52,887 nucleotides of DNA from assembly GCA_028714315.1 (NCBI GenBank), contig JAQTMN010000012.1:1-52887 (forward strand). Direction: 5' to 3'. Below the pieces are notes generated by a model. It ran no database searches, was not told where the DNA came from, and saw only the letters and a program-made list of their open reading frames with translations. Position 1 is the first letter of the stretch. The number at the start of each line of letters is the position of its first letter. The position numbers and the translations under genes were made by a program. Below are positions 17,658-26,062 of this stretch, in pieces. The DNA is from Sulfuricella sp. (lineage in GTDB: Bacteria; Pseudomonadota; Gammaproteobacteria; Burkholderiales; Sulfuricellaceae).

Positions 17658-18413
17658 CTACGCCGGCAACGCCGGCTGTCCGATATCCGGCTCGGCCGCG
17701 GCCGGAAAAACATCCACATAACCCCGATAAATCGAGGCATTCAGCACCGGCACCAGCACCAGCATGCCGAGGCCGAAGGGGATCATGGCGACCATCATCA
17801 AGACGAATGCGATGACGCCGTAGACCGTGAACGGCAGCCAGTTGCGCAGACAGCCGATGAAGCTCAGTTTCATCGCTTCCATCGCGGTGATGCCGTGGAG
17901 CACCACCAGGGCGGGCGCGAACCAGTAGGCCATGAGCAGGGGGATGAGCAGGAGCATGGCTACCAGCAGGGCAATCAGCATGCCGCCCATGGCGCCGACC
18001 ATCACCTCGTTCGGCTCCAGGCCCTGCATCTGGCCAAGCGCGGCCGAGCCGAGGATGGCGCCGCCGCCGCTCATCATCATCAGGCCGAGGATGGTGATCG
18101 ATCCCACCAGGTACAAGCCGCCGACGGTGACGAGCTGGCCGGTATGCTGCTTGAAGCCGGCGACCAGGTAGCCCAGCTCGAGTTCGCCGCCCTCCTCGAC
18201 GTCGCGGCAGGCGAGCATGAAGCCGGCGGTGAACACCGGCGCGAGCAGGGTCATCACCAGCGGGCCGATCACCGGCACGATGGACACCACGACGACGATC
18301 AGGAAATAGGCCACGAACAGGGTGATCCAGATCGGCGGATTCTTCCTGAACAGGGCGAATCCGTCCGCGATCCATCGCCAGCCTCGGCCGGCATTTACTT
18401 TTTGTGCTTCCAT
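17658..18413 (-). CDS. BPSS1780-like family membrane protein
   Basis: A 251-residue membrane protein with about six hydrophobic segments (residues ~30-70, 95-125, 138-180, 195-235). The N-terminus NAGRGWRWIADGFALFRKNPPIWI is the hallmark of the family annotated in Burkholderia as BPSS1780, and FKQHTGQLVTVGGLYLVG is a second typical stretch. Function unknown. It is transcribed in the direction of the vapC remnant and is separated from thrB by a REP element. Confidence 0.85.
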   Translation of the reverse strand: MEAQKVNAGRGWRWIADGFALFRKNPPIWITLFVAYFLIVVVVSIVPVIGPLVMTLLAPVFTAGFMLACRDVEEGGELELGYLVAGFKQHTGQLVTVGGLYLVGSITILGLMMMSGGGAILGSAALGQMQGLEPNEVMVGAMGGMLIALLVAMLLLIPLLMAYWFAPALVVLHGITAMEAMKLSFIGCLRNWLPFTVYGVIAFVLMMVAMIPFGLGMLVLVPVLNASIYRGYVDVFPAAAEPDIGQPALPA

Positions 18414-18447
18414 GTCGATCCTTAAGTAATTTTGGTTAGCCCTTGCC

Positions 18448-18503
18448 GTAGGAGCGGTTCCGGCCGTGATTGCCTTGTTTCGCGGCCGGGGGGCCGCTCC
18501 TGC
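18448..18503. repeat. REP element (GTAGGAGCGG type)
   Basis: GTAGGAGCGGTTCCGGCCG and its imperfect inverse CGGCCGGGGGGCCGCTCCTGC form a long hairpin between thrB and the BPSS1780-like gene. The sequence type resembles REP units known from other Proteobacteria; the call rests on the inverted arms. Confidence 0.7.
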
Positions 18504-18516
18504 GTATTGTGCCCGA

Positions 18517-19467
18517 TCAGTTGAGTAATTGCCCCAGTTCCGACGGCGTTGCGATGTGCCGTTGCAGGATGCGGCGAAAATGGCCGGGATCCTTGGCGTA
18601 GGTCAGCTCGCCCGGCCGCGGGAAATAAAAATCAACCAGGCGCGACAGCCAGAACCGCAGCGCTCCGGCGCGCAGCATGACCGGCCAGTCCTTCATTTCC
18701 GCGTCGGTGAGAGGGCGGGCGCGCTGGTAGGCGCGCAGCATGGCCGCCGTCCGCTCGGGCTCCAGCACGCCGTCCGCGCCGATGCACCAGTCGTTTGCGG
18801 CGATCGCGAGGTCATAAAGCCAGGCATCGTCGCAAGCGTAATAAAAATCGAGCACGCCGCTCAACCGGTCATCCTGGAACAGCACGTTGTCGCGGAACAG
18901 GTCGCCGTGGATCACGCCACGCGGCAGTTCTTCGGCGCGGAAGCCGGACTGGTAGGCGATCTCCTGGCGAAGCAACTCGGCTTCGTCGGCCGGCAGCCGG
19001 GGCAGCACCCGCGGGGCGGCGGTTGTCCACCAAGCCGGGCCGCGCGGGTTGGACATTTGCGCCGGGTAGCTTCGGCCGGCCAGATGCAGGTCGGCGAGCA
19101 GTTCGCCCACCTGGGCGCAATGGCCGGGATCGGGCTGCTCCAGCGAGCGGCCTTCGAGGCAGCTGACGATGCAGGCCGGCTTGCCGTTCAATTCGCCGAG
19201 GAAGCCGTTGTCCAGGTTGGCGATCGGGCGCGGGCAGGGAATGCCGTGAGCAGCCAAGTGGCCGGTCAGGCCGAGAAAAAACGGCAGCTCGTCGCGGCCC
19301 AGTTTCTCGAACAGGGTCAGCACATAGCGCGCGTGGCTGGTGGTGACGAAGTAGTTGGTGTTCTCGATGCCGGCGGGGATGCCCTGCAGTTCGAGCAGGC
19401 CGCCGAGGGAATAGTTTTTCAGCCAGGCGGCGAGCTCATCCCGGGTGACGGTGGTGTAAACGGACAT
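18517..19467 (-). CDS. thrB: Homoserine kinase (APH-fold)
   Basis: Phosphorylates L-homoserine in threonine synthesis. This is the aminoglycoside-phosphotransferase-like form found in many alpha- and betaproteobacteria, 316 residues, not the GHMP kinase of E. coli. Visible: the N-terminus MSVYTTVTRDELAAWLKNY, the ATP-site region IPAGIENTNYFVTT, the catalytic loop GVIHGDLFRDNVLF and the metal-binding LDFYYACDDAWLYDLA. It lies upstream of the BPSS1780-like gene on the same strand and 86 bases from DUF2782. Confidence 0.95.
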   Translation of the reverse strand: MSVYTTVTRDELAAWLKNYSLGGLLELQGIPAGIENTNYFVTTSHARYVLTLFEKLGRDELPFFLGLTGHLAAHGIPCPRPIANLDNGFLGELNGKPACIVSCLEGRSLEQPDPGHCAQVGELLADLHLAGRSYPAQMSNPRGPAWWTTAAPRVLPRLPADEAELLRQEIAYQSGFRAEELPRGVIHGDLFRDNVLFQDDRLSGVLDFYYACDDAWLYDLAIAANDWCIGADGVLEPERTAAMLRAYQRARPLTDAEMKDWPVMLRAGALRFWLSRLVDFYFPRPGELTYAKDPGHFRRILQRHIATPSELGQLLN

Positions 19468-19476
19468 GGGGCGGGT

Positions 19477-19547
19477 TTCAGTTGTCAGTATTCAGTTATC
19501 AGTAATAAACACAGCCGCCTTACCTGACAACTGATAGCTGACAACTG
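19477..19547. repeat. TCAGTTATCAG-type palindromic repeat
   Basis: Left arm 19477-19504 (TTCAGTTGTCAGTATTCAG...) and right arm 19524-19547 (CTGACAACTGATAGCTGACA...) are inverted copies built from the same seven-base unit as in 3811-3923. Confidence 0.75.
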
Positions 19548-19553
19548 CCTTTT

Positions 19554-19898
19554 TCAGAACCGTTTCAGTACCCATTGCGGCACGCGCACGCCGGAGTCCA
19601 GGTTGTCCTGGCGCGCATACTGGCCGTCGCCGCGATAATCGATCAGGTAGTAGGGCACGCCGTGGGGCGGGGTGACTTTCAGCATGTAGAGCTTGCCGCC
19701 GACGCGGTATTCCTCGACCTGGTCTTCGCCGCGCTTGGTGATGGTAACCTGCGGCTCGAACGCCGGGTCGAGTTCCATTCCGGCCGGCGCCGCGGGCGGC
19801 TCGGGGATCGGTTGCAGATCCTTGGGCAGCGGCTTGGCGCCTTCGGCATGAACGGACAGCGTCAGGGCAAACAGCAGGAGGGCAATCAGGACGCGCAT
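19554..19898 (-). CDS. DUF2782 family periplasmic protein
   Basis: A 114-residue protein with a cleavable signal peptide (MRVLIALLLFALTLSVHA, cut after residue ~18), a proline-rich linker (PLPKDLQPIPEPPAAPAG) and a small beta-rich domain (QVTITKRGEDQVEEYRVGGKLYMLKVTPPHGVPYYLID). This matches DUF2782, usually beside thrB or polA in betaproteobacteria, as here. Function unknown. Confidence 0.88.
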   Translation of the reverse strand: MRVLIALLLFALTLSVHAEGAKPLPKDLQPIPEPPAAPAGMELDPAFEPQVTITKRGEDQVEEYRVGGKLYMLKVTPPHGVPYYLIDYRGDGQYARQDNLDSGVRVPQWVLKRF

Positions 19899-19915
19899 GT
19901 TTTTTTCCTTCTTTT

Positions 19916-19973
19916 AATTATCAGTCTTCAGTAATCAGTTTTCAGCGAGCCGGTTTTACTGATCACCGACAAC
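19916..19973. repeat. TCAGT-type repeat, degenerate
   Basis: ATTATCAGTCTTCAGTAATC and TCAGTTTTCAG, followed by ACTGATCACCGACAACTC, form a weaker version of the palindromic repeat at 3811-3923, lying between DUF2782 and the LOG-family gene. Confidence 0.6.
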
Positions 19974-20702
19974 TCAAAGGCTGAGCAGCACTTCCCGCTC
20001 CGCCGGGGAAGGCTCGAAGCCGCGGGTTTCATAGTACTTGAAGATCGCGTCCACCACATCCTTCGGCTCGTCGATCACCTGGATCAGCTCCATGTCCTGC
20101 GCGTCGATCGTCCCCTCCTTGACCAGCGTTTCCTTGAACCAGTCCACCAGGCCGCGCCAGTAGGGTTCGTGCACCAGGATGATCGGGATCTTGCGGGTCT
20201 TGCCGGTCTGCACCAGGGTCAGCGCTTCCATCAGTTCGTCCAGGGTGCCGAAGCCGCCCGGCATGACGACATAGGCGGTGGCGAATTTGACGAACATCAC
20301 CTTGCGCGCGAAAAAATGGCGGAAGGTCTGGCTGATGTTCTGGTACAGATTGGTGTGCTGCTCGTGCGGCAGCTGGATGTTGAGGCCGACGCTGGGCGAC
20401 TTGCCGAAGAAGGCGCCCTTGTTGGCCGCCTCCATGATGCCCGGCCCGCCGCCGGAAATCACGGAAAAGCCGGCGTCGGACAGCAGCCGGGAGATTTCCT
20501 CGGTCAGCTTGTAGTAGGTATGGTCGAGGGGGGTGCGGGCGCTGCCGAAAATGCTCACGGCCGGGCGGATGCTGCTCAGGCGTTCCGTCGCCTCGACGAA
20601 TTCTGCCATAATCTCGAACACGCGCCAGGATTCCCTGGCGGAATAAGCGTGGCTGGCCACATCCGAGCCCTGCATTTCGGGGATTTTTTCTGAGCTGTTC
20701 AT
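19974..20702 (-). CDS. LOG family protein (TIGR00730-type nucleoside monophosphate phosphoribohydrolase)
   Basis: A 242-residue member of the lysine-decarboxylase-like LOG family, which releases bases from nucleoside 5'-monophosphates. SIFGSART, VISGGGPGIMEAANKGAF and the key PGGFGTLDELMEALTLVQTGK motif are present. It shares a divergent gap with polA that carries a palindromic repeat. The true substrate in this organism is not known; the family's former name, lysine decarboxylase, is misleading. Confidence 0.92.
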   Translation of the reverse strand: MNSSEKIPEMQGSDVASHAYSARESWRVFEIMAEFVEATERLSSIRPAVSIFGSARTPLDHTYYKLTEEISRLLSDAGFSVISGGGPGIMEAANKGAFFGKSPSVGLNIQLPHEQHTNLYQNISQTFRHFFARKVMFVKFATAYVVMPGGFGTLDELMEALTLVQTGKTRKIPIILVHEPYWRGLVDWFKETLVKEGTIDAQDMELIQVIDEPKDVVDAIFKYYETRGFEPSPAEREVLLSL

Positions 20703-20713
20703 TGTTGAGAATC

Positions 20714-20797
20714 GTGAGGAATGAAGAGTTGGGAGTGAGGAGTAAAAAACGGCGCGCTTTTGATGCTACTCCTCACTCCCAACTCCTTACTCTTCAC
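20714..20797. repeat. GTGAGGAGT-type palindromic repeat
   Basis: GAGTTGGGAGTGAGGAGTA (20726-20744) and its perfect inverse at 20766-20784 flank a GC-rich loop; outward extensions continue the pairing imperfectly. The arms are made of short purine units (GTGAGGA, ATGAAGA, GTTGGGA). It lies between the divergent LOG-family gene and polA. Confidence 0.8.
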
Positions 20798-20814
20798 TAA
20801 AAGGTTACCCGTGT

Positions 20815-23514
20815 ATGGAAACTAAAACGCTGCTGCTGGTGGACGGATCGTCTTATCTGTACCGCGCCTTTCACGCCCTGCCCGACCTGCGCAACCGCCA
20901 CAACGAGCCGACCGGCGCGATCTACGGCGTGCTCAACATGCTGCGCCGCCTGCACAAGGATTATAGCGCCGATTACAGCGCCTGTGTGTTCGATGCCAAG
21001 GGCAAGACCTTCCGCGAAGAACTCTATCCGCAGTACAAGGCCCACCGCCCGCCGATGCCGGACGACCTGGTGCGGCAGATCGGCCCGCTGCACGACGCGA
21101 TCCGCGCCATGGGCTGGCCGCTGTTGATGGTGGAAAGGGTGGAGGCGGACGACGTGATCGGCACCCTGGCCGACCAGGCTTGGCGCCAGGGCATCCGCAC
21201 CGTGGTCTCGACCGGCGACAAGGACATGGCGCAGCTGGTCAATCCGCATGTAACGCTAGTCAACACCATGAGCAACGAAAAGCTCGACGAAGCCGGCGTG
21301 ACGGCCAAGTTCGGCGTGCCCGCCGCGCGCATCGTCGATTACCTCGGCCTGGTCGGCGACACCGTGGACGGCGTGCCGGGGGTGCCCAAGGTCGGGCCGA
21401 AAACCGCGGTCAAGTGGCTCACCCAGTACGGCTCGCTCGACAACCTGATCGCCCATGCCGGCGAGATCGGCGGGGCGGTCGGCGAGAATTTGCGCAATAC
21501 GCTGGACTGGCTGCCCAAGGGGCGGGAGCTGCTCACCATCAAGTGCGACGTGGCGCTGCCCGTCACCGTGCAGGAGCTCGCGCCGCAACCGCAGGATACG
21601 CCGAAGCTGATTGAGCTGTTCGAGCGCTGCGAATTCAGGAGCTGGCTGAAGGAGCTGCCGGTCGGCGGCGAGCCGGCATCCGCCGCCACCGAGCGGCCAC
21701 CGGCGCGGGAATCGGTGTATGAAACCGTGCTCACCGAGGCCCAGCTTGACGCCTGGCTGGAAAAGGCGGAGGGCGCCGGGCTGATTTCGGTCGATACCGA
21801 GACCACCAGCCTCGATCCATTGGTGGCGAAGATCGTCGGCATTTCGCTGGCGGTCGAGGCGCATCATGCCGCCTATATCCCGCTCGGCCATCATTACGCC
21901 GGCGTGCCGCAGCAGCTCGACCGCGAGGCGACGCTGGCGCGGCTCCGGCCGTTGCTGGAAGACTCCGCCCGGCCCAAGCTCGGCCAGAATCTCAAGTACG
22001 ACAAGCACGTCTTCGCCAACCACGGCATTGCGCTCAACGGCATCGTCCACGACACCCTGCTCCAGTCCTACGTGCTGGAAAGCCACCGGCCGCACGACAT
22101 GGATTCGATGGCGCTGCGCCATCTCGACGTCAAGACCGTGACCTACGCCGAAGTCGCCGGCAAGGGCGCGAAGCAGATCGGCTTCGACCAGGTGGACATC
22201 GACACCGCCACGCGCTACGCCGGCGAGGACGCCGACATCACCCTGCAGCTGCACCAGACGCTGTACCCGCAGATTGAAACCGAAAAACAGCTGGACTATG
22301 TTTACCGTCAGATCGAAATGCCGCTGCTCGACGTGCTCTTTACCGTGGAGCGCAACGGCGTGCTGATCGACACCAAGCTGCTCGGCCAGCAAAGCCAGGA
22401 GCTCGGCAAGACCATGCTGCGGCTGGAAGGCGAGGCGCACCGGCTGGCCGGCCAGCCGTTCAACCTCAACAGCCCGAAGCAGATCCAGGAAATCCTGTTC
22501 GGCCAGCTCAAGCTGCCGGTGAAAAAGAAAACCCCGAGCGGCACGCCCTCCACCGACGAGGACGTGCTGGCCGAGCTGGCGCTGGATTTTCCGCTGCCCA
22601 AGCTGCTGCTGGAATACCGCGGCGTGGCCAAGCTCAAGTCCACCTACACCGACAAGCTGCCGCGCATGGTGGACGCCAACACCGGCCGCGTCCATACCAG
22701 CTACAGCCAGGCGGTGGCGGTGACGGGGCGGCTGGCGAGCTCCGACCCCAATTTGCAGAACATCCCGGTGCGCAACGGCGAAGGGCGGCGCATCCGCGAG
22801 GCCTTCATCGCCCCGCCCGGCAGCCATCTCCTCGCCGCCGACTATTCGCAGATCGAACTCCGCATCATGGCCCACCTGTCGGGCGACGAAAGCCTGCTCA
22901 AGGCCTTCGCCGCGGGCGAGGACATCCACCGCGCCACCGCCGCCGAAGTGTTCGGCGTGGCGCACGACGAAGTGAGCAGCGAACAGCGCCGCTACGCCAA
23001 GGTGATCAACTTCGGCCTGATCTACGGCATGTCCTCGTTCGGGCTCGCCCAGCAGCTCGGCATCGAGCGCAGTGCCGCCCAGTCCTACATGGAGCGCTAC
23101 TTCGCCCGCTATCCGGGCGTGGCGAGCTACATGGAGCGCACCCGCCAGGCCGCCAAGGCGCAGGGCTACGTCGAGACCGTGTTCGGTCGCCGCCTGTGGC
23201 TGCCGGAGATCAATGCCTCCAACGGCATGCGCCGCCAAGGTGCCGAGCGGGCCGCGATCAACGCGCCGATGCAGGGCACCGCCGCCGACCTGATCAAGCT
23301 CGCCATGATCGCGGTGCAGGGCTGGCTGGAAAAAAACCGGATGAAAAGCCTGATCATCATGCAGGTGCACGACGAACTGGTGCTGGAAGTGCCGGACGAC
23401 GAGCTTGCGGCGGTCAGGCGCGAGCTGCCCGACTTGATGTGCGGCGTGGCGAAGCTGGCCGTACCGCTGGCCGTGGACGTGGGCGTGGGGCCGAACTGGG
23501 AACGGGCGCACTAG
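20815..23514 (+). CDS. polA: DNA polymerase I
   Basis: Repair and Okazaki-fragment polymerase of 899 residues. The 5'-3' exonuclease domain (1-~290) shows LLLVDGSSYLYRAFHALP and STGDKDMAQLV. The 3'-5' exonuclease domain (~300-490) keeps its acidic residues (SVDTETTSLDP, YAGEDADITL), so proofreading should be active. The polymerase domain has DYSQIELRIMAHLSGD, RRYAKVINFGLIYGMSSFGL and MQVHDELVLEVP. The ATG at 20815 follows AAAAGG. Its promoter must lie in or next to the palindromic repeat upstream. Confidence 0.98.
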   Translation: METKTLLLVDGSSYLYRAFHALPDLRNRHNEPTGAIYGVLNMLRRLHKDYSADYSACVFDAKGKTFREELYPQYKAHRPPMPDDLVRQIGPLHDAIRAMGWPLLMVERVEADDVIGTLADQAWRQGIRTVVSTGDKDMAQLVNPHVTLVNTMSNEKLDEAGVTAKFGVPAARIVDYLGLVGDTVDGVPGVPKVGPKTAVKWLTQYGSLDNLIAHAGEIGGAVGENLRNTLDWLPKGRELLTIKCDVALPVTVQELAPQPQDTPKLIELFERCEFRSWLKELPVGGEPASAATERPPARESVYETVLTEAQLDAWLEKAEGAGLISVDTETTSLDPLVAKIVGISLAVEAHHAAYIPLGHHYAGVPQQLDREATLARLRPLLEDSARPKLGQNLKYDKHVFANHGIALNGIVHDTLLQSYVLESHRPHDMDSMALRHLDVKTVTYAEVAGKGAKQIGFDQVDIDTATRYAGEDADITLQLHQTLYPQIETEKQLDYVYRQIEMPLLDVLFTVERNGVLIDTKLLGQQSQELGKTMLRLEGEAHRLAGQPFNLNSPKQIQEILFGQLKLPVKKKTPSGTPSTDEDVLAELALDFPLPKLLLEYRGVAKLKSTYTDKLPRMVDANTGRVHTSYSQAVAVTGRLASSDPNLQNIPVRNGEGRRIREAFIAPPGSHLLAADYSQIELRIMAHLSGDESLLKAFAAGEDIHRATAAEVFGVAHDEVSSEQRRYAKVINFGLIYGMSSFGLAQQLGIERSAAQSYMERYFARYPGVASYMERTRQAAKAQGYVETVFGRRLWLPEINASNGMRRQGAERAAINAPMQGTAADLIKLAMIAVQGWLEKNRMKSLIIMQVHDELVLEVPDDELAAVRRELPDLMCGVAKLAVPLAVDVGVGPNWERAH

Positions 23515-23893
23515 GAGGTCAATAGGCGAAGCGCAATGCGCCCGCTGGTTATTGCATCCTGCCGGACTGGAAAATTGACGGATAGCCCGGATGAAGCGAA
23601 GCGGAATCCGGGGCCGACACTTTCGGTGAAATCCCGGATTCCGCCTGCGGCTACATCCGGGCCACGCTTGCTGCCCCACGTGGAACATACCCCGATAACA
23701 GTGTATCCATGAAAAATACGCTGCATGATTCGGCGGGGAGATGGAAATCAACATGTTGTTTTGCAGCATCGACACCGAAACGCAGCATGTTATTTGAATA
23801 ACGCGTCTTGCTTCGCCTTCCCGCCAACTGGCGCCCCACCGCGTATCTGCCTATAATCCATTCAACCCCAAACTTCGCTTTCCGACCGCCCAA
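23515..23893. other. Intergenic region between polA and the hydrolase gene
   Basis: About 380 bases without a supported gene. It holds the REP pair at 23584-23663, a smaller REP-like stem near 23524-23542 (GGCGAAGCGCAATGCGCC), an AT-richer stretch with CAACATG and CAGCATGTTA inverse words, and a TATAAT box at 23852-23857 that fits a promoter for the hydrolase, although its -35 is weak. Confidence 0.5.
23584..23663. repeat. REP pair (CCCGGATGAAGCG type)
   Basis: Two facing units, CCCGGATGAAG...GGAATCCGGG (23586-23612) and TCCCGGATTCCG...ACATCCGGG (23632-23661), form an inverted pair resembling the BIME organisation of REP sequences. The core resembles a repeat known in many Proteobacteria. 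Confidence 0.8.
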
Positions 23894-24505
23894 TTGATCC
23901 AGCAACGCTTTTTCATCGACGGCCCGGCGGGCAGGCTGGAGGCCGCAATCACCCGCCCCGATCAGGCGCCGCGCGGCATCGCACTGGTCGCCCACCCGCA
24001 CCCGCTGTTTGGCGGGACGATGGACAACAAGGTGGCGCAGACCTTGGCCAAGACATTCGCCCGGCTCGGGATGGCGGCGTTTCGCGTGAATTTTCGCGGA
24101 GTGGGCGAGAGCGCGGGAGAATTCGACGAGGGCGTCGGCGAAACCGCCGACATGCTGGCGCTGGCGGAGCATGCGCGGCGCGAGGCGGGCGATTTGCCGG
24201 TCCTGCTGGCGGGTTTTTCATTTGGCGCTTTCGTGCAGACCCGGGTGCGGCAGGAGTTCGACGCGGCGCGGCTGGTGCTGGTCGCGCCGGCGGTGAAGCG
24301 CTTCGAGGTCGGTGCGGTGCAGCCGGACACGCTGGTGGTCCACGGCGAGCAGGACGAGGTGGTGCCGCTCGCCGATGTGCTCGACTGGGCGCGGCCGCAG
24401 GGCTTGCCGCTGGTGGTGGTGCCGGGGGTCGGCCATTTTTTTCACGGCCAGCTCCCCCTGCTGGCACGGGTCGTTGCCGACGGAGTTTGTCCATGGAACA
24501 TGTAG
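23894..24505 (+). CDS. Alpha/beta hydrolase
   Basis: A 203-residue alpha/beta hydrolase with a TTG start ([19 protein letters not shown]). The oxyanion-hole region [14 protein letters not shown] and the nucleophile elbow GFSFGA (Ser) are visible, followed by an Asp at GEQDEVVPL and the catalytic His in GVGHFFHG, so the triad is complete. The family contains small serine hydrolases of unknown substrate. It overlaps the downstream ABC ATPase gene by 13 bases, so the two are co-transcribed. Confidence 0.88.
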   Translation: MIQQRFFIDGPAGRLEAAITRPDQAPRGIALVAHPHPLFGGTMDNKVAQTLAKTFARLGMAAFRVNFRGVGESAGEFDEGVGETADMLALAEHARREAGDLPVLLAGFSFGAFVQTRVRQEFDAARLVLVAPAVKRFEVGAVQPDTLVVHGEQDEVVPLADVLDWARPQGLPLVVVPGVGHFFHGQLPLLARVVADGVCPWNM

Positions 24506-25419
24506 CCCCGCCGCTGCTGAATATCCGCGGTTTGCGCAAGACCTACGGCGCGACCGAGGTGGTGGCCGGGCTCGACCTCGCGGTCGTGAAGGGCGAATGT
24601 TTCGGCTTGCTCGGGCCCAACGGCGCGGGCAAGACCACCACGCTGCGCCTTGCGCTCGGGCTGACCGCGCCGGACGGCGGCTCGGTCAGCCTGTTCGGCC
24701 TGCCGGTGCCGGCCGAGGCGCGCCGCGCGCGAATGCGGGTGGGCGTGGTGCCGCAGATCGACAATCTCGACCCCGATTTTTCGGTGCGCGAAAACCTGAT
24801 GGTCTACGGGCGCTATTTCGGCATGAAGGACGCCGACATCGCCGTGCGCATCCCCGGCCTGCTCGAATTTGCCGGCCTGGAACACCGCGCCGAAGCCCGC
24901 ATCGACGCCCTTTCCGGCGGCATGAAGCGGCGCCTGACACTGGCGCGGGCGCTGGTGAACGACCCCGACCTGCTGTTCCTGGACGAGCCGACCACCGGCC
25001 TCGATCCGCAGGCGCGGCACATGATCTGGCAGCGCCTGCGCATGCTGCTCGGCCAAGGCAAGACCCTGGTGCTGACCACCCATTTCATGGAAGAAGCCGA
25101 GCGGCTGTGCGACCGGCTGGCGATCATGGATCACGGCCGGATCATCGCCGAGGGCAGCCCGCAGGCCCTGATAAAAAGCCACATCGAGCCGCAGGTGGTG
25201 GAGGTCTTCGGCGAAGGGGTGGAACGCTGGATCGGGGAGAATGGCGACGCGCAGTGCGAGCGCACCGAGCGGGTCGGCGAAACCGTGTTTTGCTACACCC
25301 GCAATAGCGAAGTGTTGCTGCAGCAACTGGGGCAGCGTGGCGATCTGCGCTATTCGAGCCGTCCGGCCAGCCTGGAGGATGTGTTCCTCAAGCTTACCGG
25401 CCGCGATTTGCGGGATTGA
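24493..25419 (+). CDS. ABC-2 exporter ATP-binding protein, NodI-like
   Basis: ATPase of an ABC exporter, 308 residues. Walker A is [12 protein letters not shown], the signature [15 protein letters not shown], Walker [14 protein letters not shown] and the switch histidine in [12 protein letters not shown]. The sequence style ([38 protein letters not shown]) is that of NodI/CcmA-like drug or lipo-oligosaccharide exporters. An in-frame TTG two codons upstream is possible. Its permease partner is at 26059-26841, with mscL and a repeat element between. The substrate is unknown. Confidence 0.93.
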   Translation: MEHVAPPLLNIRGLRKTYGATEVVAGLDLAVVKGECFGLLGPNGAGKTTTLRLALGLTAPDGGSVSLFGLPVPAEARRARMRVGVVPQIDNLDPDFSVRENLMVYGRYFGMKDADIAVRIPGLLEFAGLEHRAEARIDALSGGMKRRLTLARALVNDPDLLFLDEPTTGLDPQARHMIWQRLRMLLGQGKTLVLTTHFMEEAERLCDRLAIMDHGRIIAEGSPQALIKSHIEPQVVEVFGEGVERWIGENGDAQCERTERVGETVFCYTRNSEVLLQQLGQRGDLRYSSRPASLEDVFLKLTGRDLRD

Positions 25420-25420
25420 T

Positions 25421-25578
25421 CCTATAAACCTCATTTGAACCGCGGAGGACGCGGGGGACGCGGAGGAATTCAAAGGCTTATTGGACACTCACCCATTGGG
25501 TACGCCAGCGACAATCCGTAATCATTTGTTTTTCCTCTGCGCCCTCTGCGTCCTCTGCGGTGGAATACGGTTTTTAGG
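25421..25578. repeat. CCGCGG-type palindromic element, ~158 bases
   Basis: It begins CCTATAAACCTCATTTGAAC, continues with three variants of a nine-base unit (CGCGGAGGA), has a central CACTCACCCATTGGGT (25486-25501), and ends with the inverse units and TTTTTAGG. The ends and centre match the element at 50501-50664, so this is a dispersed family rather than a chance palindrome. No coding potential. Confidence 0.85.
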
Positions 25579-25603
25579 TTGATTTTCAAATAAGGAGAAA
25601 AAA

Positions 25604-26062
25604 ATGAGCGTGCTCCAGGAATTCAAGGAATTCGCCGTCAAGGGCAACGTCGTCGATCTCGCCATCGGCATCATCGTCGGCGCGGCGTTCGGCAAGATCG
25701 TCACGTCCTTCGTCAACGACATCCTGATGCCGCCGATCGGCAAGCTGCTGGGCGGCTTCGATTTCGGCAACCTGTTCATCAATCTGTCCAGCCAGCCGGT
25801 GACGACGCTGGCGCAAGCCAAGGCCGCCGGCATCGCCACGATCAACTACGGCCTGTTCCTCAACACGCTGATCGATTTCGTGATCGTCGCCGCCGCGGTT
25901 TTCTTCCTGGTGCTCCAGATCAACCGGCTCAAGAATTCGCTCGCGGCGGAGGAGCCGGCACCGCCCGCCGCCGCGCCGGCCACCAAGGAATGCCCCTACT
26001 GTTTCAACGTCATCCCGGCCAAGGCCACGCGCTGCGGCTTTTGCACCTCGGAACTCAAATGA
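25604..26062 (+). CDS. mscL: Large-conductance mechanosensitive channel with zinc-ribbon tail
   Basis: Pentameric channel that opens near lytic membrane tension during osmotic downshock, 152 residues. TM1 is [24 protein letters not shown] and TM2 is [23 protein letters not shown], with the typical N-terminus [14 protein letters not shown]. The C-terminus adds CPYC...CGFC (residues ~129-148), two CxxC pairs forming a zinc-ribbon-like tail absent from E. coli MscL but seen in some other bacteria. TAAGGAG precedes the ATG. Its stop overlaps the permease start (ATGA), placing it inside an ABC operon. Confidence 0.96.
   Translation: MSVLQEFKEFAVKGNVVDLAIGIIVGAAFGKIVTSFVNDILMPPIGKLLGGFDFGNLFINLSSQPVTTLAQAKAAGIATINYGLFLNTLIDFVIVAAAVFFLVLQINRLKNSLAAEEPAPPAAAPATKECPYCFNVIPAKATRCGFCTSELK

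Noticed and set aside
21256..23775. 839-codon minus-strand open frame antisense to polA
   Set aside because: Same reason: mirror frame of a high-GC gene with no recognisable motif; polA explains the region fully.
25421..25578. tRNA or other structured RNA gene
   Set aside because: No cloverleaf arms, anticodon loop or TTCGA-type T loop; the symmetry is a single long hairpin of tandem units found elsewhere in the window.
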